From positions 1-20,683 of the forward strand of contig MNXO01000155.1 of assembly GCA_001872995.1 (NCBI GenBank): a DNA stretch of 20,683 nucleotides, given 5' to 3'. The position numbers and the translations under genes are program-made. The DNA is from Bacteroidetes bacterium CG2_30_32_10. GTDB taxonomy: Bacteria > Bacteroidota > Bacteroidia > Bacteroidales > CG2-30-32-10. Shown here in pieces: positions 14,969 to 20,683 of this stretch. Within the stretch, counting starts at the first letter, position 1; each line of letters begins with the position of its first letter. The notes under the pieces were generated by a model. The model was not told where the DNA came from. It searched no databases and worked only from the letters and a program-made list of their open reading frames with translations.

Positions 14969-15892
14969 ATGAAAGTTCTTTCTGTTAACATTTCTGAAAA
15001 AAAAGGAACCATAAAAAAACCAGTCCCAGAGGTATTGATAAATAAATTTGGCATTTTAAATGATGCACACAGTGGTGATTGGCACCGACAAATTAGTTTG
15101 CTTTCGACAGAAAGCATCGCTAAATTTTCAAAAGAAGCAAATAGGAAAATAAACTATGGAGAGTTTGCCGAAAACATTACCACTGAAGGAATTGACCTAT
15201 TAAAAGTATCGCTACTAGACCGATTTATTATTGGGAAAGTGGAATTAGAACTAACTCAAATAGGTAAATCTTGCCATGGCTCAAATTGCGCTATTTACAG
15301 AGAAGTGGGAAGCTGTGTAATGCCCAAAGAAGGTATTTTTTGCAGGGTTATTTCCGAAGGAACAATAAAAAAAGAAGATTCTATAGTTTACATTCCAAAA
15401 ACCTTCCATTTTAAAATAATAACGCTAAGCGATAGAGCAAATGCTGGGGTATATGAGGATAAAAGTGGTCCTAAAATAAAAGAAATAATCGAAAGCTATT
15501 TTCAAAAAAACAACAGAAAAATTGTAATCGAATCTATTATAATACCTGATGATGCTGAACTATTAAAAAAAACAATCCTTAAAGCCAAAATAGATAAAAC
15601 AGATTGCATAATAACAACTGGCGGAACTGGCATTGGCAAAAGAGATATAACACCTGACGTGATTAAACCATTATTAGACAAAGAAATACCAGGAATAATG
15701 GATTTCATACGATTGAAATATGGAGCCGAAAAACCAAACGCTTTATTAAGCAGAAGTATCGCAGGTATTATAGATGACTCATTAATATTTGCCTTACCAG
15801 GCAGCCCTAAAGCAGTTGAAGAATATTTGAATGAAATTCTCAAAACATTAGAACACCTAATTTATATGTTAAATGGATTGGATGCCCATTAA
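14969..15892 (+). CDS. MOSC domain - MogA fusion protein (molybdopterin adenylyltransferase)
   Basis: This 307-residue protein fuses two molybdenum-cofactor domains. Residues 1-145 form a MOSC domain: NDAHSGDWHRQISLLS, FAENITTEGID, LTQIGKSCHGSNCAIY with the conserved C102, H103 and C107, and SCVMPKEGIFCRVISEGTIK. MOSC domains bind the cofactor and can handle sulfur through a conserved cysteine. Residues 146-307 form a MogA/MoaB-like adenylyltransferase: ITLSDRANAGVYEDKSGP (151-168), ITTGGTGIGKRDITPD (215-230), and FALPGSPKAVEEYL (274-287). MogA adenylylates molybdopterin before MoeA inserts molybdenum, so fusion with MOSC puts activation and cofactor or sulfur handling in one chain. It is the last gene of the moeA-moaA-moaC unit, 32 bases after moaC. 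Such fusions are known mainly from anaerobes. The domains are clear; the role of the MOSC half is inferred. Confidence 0.92.
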   Translation: MKVLSVNISEKKGTIKKPVPEVLINKFGILNDAHSGDWHRQISLLSTESIAKFSKEANRKINYGEFAENITTEGIDLLKVSLLDRFIIGKVELELTQIGKSCHGSNCAIYREVGSCVMPKEGIFCRVISEGTIKKEDSIVYIPKTFHFKIITLSDRANAGVYEDKSGPKIKEIIESYFQKNNRKIVIESIIIPDDAELLKKTILKAKIDKTDCIITTGGTGIGKRDITPDVIKPLLDKEIPGIMDFIRLKYGAEKPNALLSRSIAGIIDDSLIFALPGSPKAVEEYLNEILKTLEHLIYMLNGLDAH

Positions 15893-16002
15893 ATAATAGA
15901 GACACAACATATCTTGCAATAGAATATTACTTTTTTTTAATGTATTTTAACATTTTTATTAATTTTACAAACAATTTTTAACCAAAAAAAAATCCCAATA
16001 AT

Positions 16003-16743
16003 ATGTCAGGTCATAATAAGTGGTCAACCATTAAAAGAAAAAAAGGAGCCTTAGATGCCAAGCGATCCAAAGTTTTCTCAAAAATTATTAAAGAAATTTC
16101 TATTTCTGTTAGAGAAGGCGGTCCAGACCCCGATGGAAATCCTCGTTTAAGACTTGTTTTATCAAATGCAAGAGGCTCTAACATGCCCAAAGAAGTAATA
16201 CAACGTGCTGTAAACAAAGCTGCCGATAAAGATGCTGCAAGCCTTTCAGAAGTAACTTACGAAGGATATGCAAATTTTGGCGTCGCAGTATTTATTGAAT
16301 GCACAACTGATAATATTCAACGTACTGTTAGCAATGTGAGGGCTGCCTTTAATAAACACAATGGTAGTCTTGGAACTAATGGATCTTTAAGTTTTATTTT
16401 CGACAGAAAAGGTATTTTCACATTTCCACAAGGCACTTTGAATGAAGATGAACTTACGATGGAACTAATTGACGCAGGCGCCGAAGATGTAGTTCTTGAA
16501 GATGATTATTTTTCCATTACAACCGCTATGGAAGACTTCGGTAAAATGATGAAAAAACTGGAAGAAATGAAAATTGAACCAGAAAATGCACAATTACAAA
16601 GAATTCCAAAAAATACAGTAAAATTAGATATAGATTCAGCAAAGAAAGTACTAAGACTTATTGAAATTTTTGAAGAAGATGATGATGTTCAGAACGTTTA
16701 TCACAATCTTGAATTGACTGACGAGCTGATGGCTGAAATGTAA
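16003..16743 (+). CDS. yebC: YebC/PmpR-family regulator
   Basis: This 246-residue cytoplasmic protein belongs to the widely conserved YebC (TACO1-like) family. The N-terminus MSGHNKWSTIKRKKGALDAK is highly diagnostic, followed by FSKIIKEISISVREGGPDPDGNPRLRL, NMPKEVIQRAVNKA, YEGYANFGVAVFIECTTDN, NVRAAFNKHNGSLGTNGSLSFIF and the C-terminal NTVKLDIDSAKKVLRLIE. Members have been described as DNA-binding transcription regulators and, more recently, as ribosome-associated translation factors that ease synthesis of difficult peptide stretches such as polyprolines; which applies here is not visible. The gene has its own 110-base upstream region, with AT-rich sequence but no strong promoter match, and lies 45 bases before gldE, with which it may be transcribed. 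Confidence 0.95.
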   Translation: MSGHNKWSTIKRKKGALDAKRSKVFSKIIKEISISVREGGPDPDGNPRLRLVLSNARGSNMPKEVIQRAVNKAADKDAASLSEVTYEGYANFGVAVFIECTTDNIQRTVSNVRAAFNKHNGSLGTNGSLSFIFDRKGIFTFPQGTLNEDELTMELIDAGAEDVVLEDDYFSITTAMEDFGKMMKKLEEMKIEPENAQLQRIPKNTVKLDIDSAKKVLRLIEIFEEDDDVQNVYHNLELTDELMAEM

Positions 16744-16788
16744 TTTCTCTTTCTGCTGATAATAAAAATTCTTAATATACCATAACCA

Positions 16789-18120
16789 TTGGAAGCATCC
16801 ATAAGTTACTTATTTATTTTATTTCAATCATTCTTATTAAACAAAATTTTGACTTTTTTTTCGATTGAAACACTCATTGGCATTTTAGCAATGATTGTTT
16901 TGTTATTCCTTTCTGCAATTATATCAGGTAGCGAAATTGCCTTCTTTTCGCTCACCCCATCTCAAATTCACGAATTAAAAAACTCAAAAAGTAACAACAG
17001 TAAAACTATTATCAAACTATTAGAAAAACCAAAACACCTTTTAGCTGGCATTCTGATAGCAAATAATTTTGTCAACATTTCTATTGTTATTATTTCATCA
17101 TACATCATTGTTCATTCCTTCGATTTTAATGATTCACCAATTGTTAGATTCATCATCCAAATTATTGCTGTTACTTTTTTAATTTTGTTTTTTGGTGAAA
17201 TAATGCCTAAAGTATATGCAACACACAATTCAGTTAAATTTGCTAATTTCATAGCCAAACCAATGCAAATTATCACCAAATTTGTTCATCCTCTAAGCTC
17301 ATTACTTGTAAGTTCTACTTCCATTATCGAAAAACGGATAACCAAAAAAGGGCACGATATTTCTATGAACGAATTATCACAAGTAATTGAAATGACCTCT
17401 AATGAAAACACAGAGGAAGAAACCAATATTTTAAAAGGAATTGTTAAATTTGGAAATATTGATGTTAAAGAAATTATGAAACCAAGAATGGATATTACTG
17501 CTGTTTCTATTGATTTAACACTTTCTGAAATCCTTCAAGTTATTTTAGAATCAGGCTATTCCAGAATACCCGTGTATAATGATAATTTTGACTCTGTAAG
17601 TGGAATTTTATACATCAAAGACTTGCTACCACATATAGAAGAAACTAATTACAATTGGCAAAACCTTATTAGACCCGTTTTTTTTGTTCCTGAAAGCAAA
17701 AAAATAAATGATTTATTGCAAGAATTCCAGCAAAAAAAAATACATCTTGCGGTTGTTGTTGATGAATACGGCGGAACCTCTGGAATTGTTACTCTTGAAG
17801 ATATTATAGAAGAAATAGTAGGCGAAATAAATGATGAATTCGATAGCGAAGGAATCACTTATTCTAAACTTGACGAAAATAACTATGTTTTTGAAGCTAA
17901 AACAAGCATTAATGATTTTTGTAAAATATTAGGAATTGAAAATACCATTTTTGAAGACGTTAAAGGCGATTCCGATTCACTTGCTGGATTACTACTTGAA
18001 ATAAAAGGCGAAATTCCTGAAAAAAATGCTTGTATTACCTTTAATAATTTTATTTTTAAAGTAGAATCGGCTGATAAAAGACGAATTAAACGCATTAAAG
18101 TTAGCATTACAAATGAATAA
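16789..18120 (+). CDS. gldE: Gliding motility-associated protein GldE (CNNM/CBS/CorC family)
   Basis: This 443-residue inner-membrane protein has an N-terminal DUF21/CNNM membrane domain at about 27-180 (hydrophobic segments near 27-49, 86-109, 119-138 and 163-178, with SAIISGSEIAFFSL and FFGEIMPKVYATHN). A CBS pair spans about 228-345 (VKEIMKPRMDITAV, SGYSRIPVYND, HLAVVVDEYGGTSGIVTLED). A CorC/HlyC C-terminal domain spans about 355-440, with GDSDSLAGLLLEIKGEIP. The family resembles magnesium/cobalt-efflux proteins. GldE is needed to support gliding motility or T9SS function in Flavobacterium, where it partners GldD. The start is a TTG at 16789 (MEASISYLFILF). The first in-frame ATG, near 16894, would cut into the first membrane segment, so the TTG is better. 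It overlaps gldD by 8 bases, which supports the Gld assignment over a generic hemolysin-C-like protein. Confidence 0.9.
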   Translation: MEASISYLFILFQSFLLNKILTFFSIETLIGILAMIVLLFLSAIISGSEIAFFSLTPSQIHELKNSKSNNSKTIIKLLEKPKHLLAGILIANNFVNISIVIISSYIIVHSFDFNDSPIVRFIIQIIAVTFLILFFGEIMPKVYATHNSVKFANFIAKPMQIITKFVHPLSSLLVSSTSIIEKRITKKGHDISMNELSQVIEMTSNENTEEETNILKGIVKFGNIDVKEIMKPRMDITAVSIDLTLSEILQVILESGYSRIPVYNDNFDSVSGILYIKDLLPHIEETNYNWQNLIRPVFFVPESKKINDLLQEFQQKKIHLAVVVDEYGGTSGIVTLEDIIEEIVGEINDEFDSEGITYSKLDENNYVFEAKTSINDFCKILGIENTIFEDVKGDSDSLAGLLLEIKGEIPEKNACITFNNFIFKVESADKRRIKRIKVSITNE

Positions 18121-18712
18121 TTATATACATCTTTTTAAAACAGGGGCTGTAGTCTTTATAATTTCATTCTTTGCCTTAAGTTGCAAAGAAACTCCAATTC
18201 CAAAACCCAAAGGTTATTTTAGAATTGCATTACCAGAAAAAAAATATGTCCTTTTTGATACCATATTCCCTTATTCCTTTGAATATCCTGTATATTCTAA
18301 AATCTCTATTAACAACAATCCCAACAGCGAATTATATTGGATAAATCTTGATTTCCCTCGTTTTAATGGATCACTTCAAATTACCTATAAAAATCTTAAC
18401 CATAACCTTAATAAATATATCGAAGACTCTCATGAATATGTTAATAAACATATACCCAAAGCTACTTCTATCGATACTAAAGTTTGGAGCAATGGTGCCT
18501 ATAAAGTTTATGGGCTAACATTCGACATTGAAGGAATTGGAGTAGCATCTCCTTATCAATTCTATTTAACAGACAGTACCACTCATTTTTTAAGAGCCGC
18601 TCTTTATTTCAATACTATACCCAACAACGATTCTTTAGCTCCAGTCATTCAATTCATTAAAAAAGATTTGAACCATTTAATTGAAACTTTTAAATGGAAA
18701 TTTCTTAAATAA
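18113..18712 (+). CDS. gldD: Gliding motility lipoprotein GldD
   Basis: This 199-residue lipoprotein is part of the gliding/type IX secretion support set of Bacteroidota. The signal peptide ends in a lipobox-like FFALSC with the lipidated cysteine at C24. The mature start KETPIPKPKGYFRIALPEKKY closely fits the GldD hallmark (PxPKGY/FxR). The later NLDFPRFNGSLQITYK, VYGLTFDIEGIGVASPYQFYLTD and HFLRAALYFNTIPNNDSLAPV are also typical. It should be anchored in the envelope by its lipid. Its start overlaps the gldE stop by 8 bases, giving the conserved gldE-gldD order and probable translational coupling. Length is normal. The exact molecular role of GldD is not settled in the literature I know. 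Confidence 0.94.
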   Translation: MNNYIHLFKTGAVVFIISFFALSCKETPIPKPKGYFRIALPEKKYVLFDTIFPYSFEYPVYSKISINNNPNSELYWINLDFPRFNGSLQITYKNLNHNLNKYIEDSHEYVNKHIPKATSIDTKVWSNGAYKVYGLTFDIEGIGVASPYQFYLTDSTTHFLRAALYFNTIPNNDSLAPVIQFIKKDLNHLIETFKWKFLK

Positions 18713-18727
18713 CTAATTATTTTTCGT

Positions 18728-18735
18728 TATATTTG
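18728..18735 (+). promoter_or_regulatory. Candidate -7 element for the Kelch/T9SS cargo gene
   Basis: TATATTTG matches TAnnTTTG, 34 bases before the ATG at 18770, in the 57-base gap after gldD. It suggests the cargo gene has its own promoter rather than depending only on gldED transcription. No clear -33 element. Confidence 0.4.
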
Positions 18736-18769
18736 TGAAAAAATTTCGGAACATCTTATACAAAATAAC

Positions 18770-20602
18770 ATGAAAATAATTAAATTATTACTTCTTATAC
18801 TCTTATTTGCAGCATTTAGTAACACTAACGCTCAAAATAAAAGAAATTCTTCTGCAAATGATGGCAAAAGCATTTTAAAAAACACAAAAGCACCTTTAAA
18901 TGCAAGCGATACGCTTGGAGTTTGGTATCCAAACAACACATTCCCTTTGCTGTTAGATTCAACCATTTATGCGGCTAGTGCTATAATAGGAGATACTATT
19001 TATGTTCAAAAACCAGAATGGACGGGTAATACCAGTTATGCTTCAACCAATGTAATTAAATATAAAATTAATGCTCAAGGTGGAGGAAGTTGGATTAATG
19101 GACATTCTATGCCTAAGGATAGAATTGCTGGCTCAATGACGGCTTGTAATGGCAAACTTTATTACATCGGAGGCGATAGCCTTGTTTTTGCAAGTGGTGG
19201 TGGAAGAAGCACAAATACAGTTTTCGAATATGACCCTATAACTGGTGTTTGGACGACTAAAGCACCAATGCCTATTAAACGTACAGCCCATGGTGCAGTT
19301 TGTTGGGGCGATAGCGTTATTTATGTAATTGGTGGTCCTTATAGTAATTCTACAGATAGTCTTAATATTTATTATTACAGACCAGCTACCAATACTTGGG
19401 GAACCATTCACAATTCATTACCATCTGGACAAGGAAGAAGAACTTTTTCAATAGGAATATACCAAAATAAAATTATTATTGCAGGCGGTTATAACTCAAA
19501 TTCTTCCTTAAAAAATGTTTATATTGGCACTATTGGTGCAGATGCAACACAAATCACTTGGACAACTGCCCCAGTTATGCCAACTTTAAGTGGGTATAGA
19601 CTTGCAAGGGCGGGTGGCACAGCTATTAATGGATACTTCTTTGTAGTTGCAGGGCAATATTCAAGCGGTTACCGCTCTGATTCTACAATGGTTTATGAAT
19701 TTTCATCCAATACTTGGTTAAATAGTATTGATAATAAACCAAATAAAGGAGATAATATATACAATGCAGTAGTTTCGAGAGTGGAAGCAGGTGATACAAT
19801 TCAAATTTATGTTCCTGGAGTATATGGTGGTTCTGCTATAGGAGGAACTCGTACTTTCGACGTTTTAAAATACCCTTTACCAACAACACCTGGTATTATA
19901 ACTGGATTAACTGATGTATGCCAAGGTCAAAGTTCGGTAACATATTTTGTTCCTTTAATTACCAATGCTACTTCTTATTTATGGACTTTACCAAGTGGTG
20001 CAACTGGTGTTAGTAATACAAATTCAATTACTGTTGATTACGGATTATCAGCCATTTCAGGAAACATCACTGTTAAGGGACATAATTATTGTGGATTTGG
20101 TGCTAAATCTTCTTTGGCAATTACAGTTAAAAACAAACCACCTACTCCATTGATAACATTAAATTTTGATGTTTTACATTCTAACGCCACAACTGGCAAT
20201 CAATGGTATTATCAAAACGGATTGCTTGTTGGAGAAATTAATCAGGATTATACCGTTACTGCAAATGGTAATTATTTTGATATTGTAACTATAGATGGTT
20301 GTAGTTCAGACACCTCTAATATAATTACCGTTACAGATGTTGGCATCAATTTTATTGAAAATAATGAAATCATTAATGTTTATCCAAATCCTACTCATGG
20401 AATGATTAATATTCATTGCTCTCAAACTATTTCAACCGCCTATATTTTCGAAATAACTAACTTACAGGGAAATATTTTATTCAAAACAAGCATTTTGCAA
20501 GAAAATCAGCAAATAAACTTAAATACCTTTGCCAAAGGAATTTATTTTATTAAAATTAAAAATAAAACATTTTATAAAACCAAGAAATTAATTATTAATT
20601 AA
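18770..20602 (+). CDS. Secreted Kelch-repeat protein with type IX secretion (Por) sorting tail
   Basis: This 610-residue exported protein has a signal peptide at 1-21 (KLLLLILLFAAFSNTNA, then QNK). Kelch-like repeats cover about 60-365, recognizable as GSMTACNGKLYYIGG, VFEYDPITGVWTTKAPMP, GAVCWGDSVIYVIGG, NKIIIAGGYNSNS and INGYFFVVAGQY, and probably form a beta-propeller. A PKD-like immunoglobulin domain at about 373-453 has the usual CQGQSSVTYFVP and SYLWTLPSGATG. A second small beta domain lies at about 458-520. The C-terminus, from about 530 (INVYPNPTHGMINIH ... FAKGIYFIKIKNK ... KKLIIN), is a type-A T9SS sorting domain, so the protein should be translocated across the outer membrane and perhaps anchored at the surface. 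Ligand or enzymatic role is unknown; no catalytic motif is visible. It lies just after gldE-gldD, which is consistent with T9SS but not evidence of a specific partnership. Confidence 0.9.
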   Translation: MKIIKLLLLILLFAAFSNTNAQNKRNSSANDGKSILKNTKAPLNASDTLGVWYPNNTFPLLLDSTIYAASAIIGDTIYVQKPEWTGNTSYASTNVIKYKINAQGGGSWINGHSMPKDRIAGSMTACNGKLYYIGGDSLVFASGGGRSTNTVFEYDPITGVWTTKAPMPIKRTAHGAVCWGDSVIYVIGGPYSNSTDSLNIYYYRPATNTWGTIHNSLPSGQGRRTFSIGIYQNKIIIAGGYNSNSSLKNVYIGTIGADATQITWTTAPVMPTLSGYRLARAGGTAINGYFFVVAGQYSSGYRSDSTMVYEFSSNTWLNSIDNKPNKGDNIYNAVVSRVEAGDTIQIYVPGVYGGSAIGGTRTFDVLKYPLPTTPGIITGLTDVCQGQSSVTYFVPLITNATSYLWTLPSGATGVSNTNSITVDYGLSAISGNITVKGHNYCGFGAKSSLAITVKNKPPTPLITLNFDVLHSNATTGNQWYYQNGLLVGEINQDYTVTANGNYFDIVTIDGCSSDTSNIITVTDVGINFIENNEIINVYPNPTHGMINIHCSQTISTAYIFEITNLQGNILFKTSILQENQQINLNTFAKGIYFIKIKNKTFYKTKKLIIN

Positions 20603-20683
20603 ATAGGATAGAAACACTATTGGTATTGGATTTCATTAATTGATTTTCTAAATTTATTACTTAATTTGAATCTCAATCTATGA
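20603..20683. other. Right-edge non-coding remnant
   Basis: The last 81 bases, after the Kelch protein stop, are AT-rich with no recognizable gene, hairpin or promoter that I can support. Confidence 0.5.

Noticed and set aside
1..20683. Mobile element, phage, CRISPR array, toxin-antitoxin or defence system
   Set aside because: No transposase, integrase, repeat-spacer pattern or defence-type domain was recognized; nearly all the sequence is accounted for by housekeeping, Moco and envelope genes.

Overview
The window looks like a chromosomal segment of a low-GC member of the Bacteroidota. Supporting features are a GldE-GldD gliding-motility pair, a secreted Kelch protein with a type IX secretion (Por) C-terminal tail, an IPExxxVDY-type protein in front of pyruvate kinase, an orphan LytTR response regulator, and TAnnTTTG promoter -7 elements. 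The gene content is mostly chromosomal. I see no transposase, phage gene, CRISPR array, rRNA or tRNA, and no gene-free stretch longer than about 205 bases.

Layout. (1) Bases 1-6199, minus strand: a tight operon running from a large YgfK-type iron-sulfur flavoprotein through an OmpA-like envelope protein, a family 2 glycosyltransferase, a phosphoheptose isomerase (GmhA type) and a GmhB-type HAD phosphatase, then apparently into a gene cut by the left edge. (2) 6271-6879, plus strand: a MocA/YgfJ-like nucleotidyltransferase, divergent from ygfK. (3) 6952-9341, minus strand: aroA and aroB of the shikimate pathway. (4) 9466-11404, plus strand: the IPExxxVDY-type protein and pyruvate kinase. (5) 11610-12362: a REC-LytTR response regulator, followed by a strong hairpin terminator. 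(6) 12517-15892: a molybdenum-cofactor operon of moeA, an unusually short moaA, moaC and a MOSC-MogA fusion. (7) 16003-20602: a YebC-family regulator, gldE, gldD and a Kelch/T9SS cargo protein.

The most interesting theme is molybdenum. In E. coli, ygfK and ygfJ (mocA) belong to one purine/selenium-associated molybdenum hydroxylase cluster. Here the same pair is divergent, about 6 kb from a four-gene Moco operon with a MOSC-MogA fusion and a condensed MoaA. No molybdenum hydroxylase, selD, yqeB/yqeC, moaD, moaE or mobA gene is in the window, so the client enzyme and the rest of the pathway must lie elsewhere, if present. YgfK heading an envelope/heptose operon is also unexpected. I did not find a clearly new multi-gene system; the short MoaA and the placement of YgfK are the best leads.
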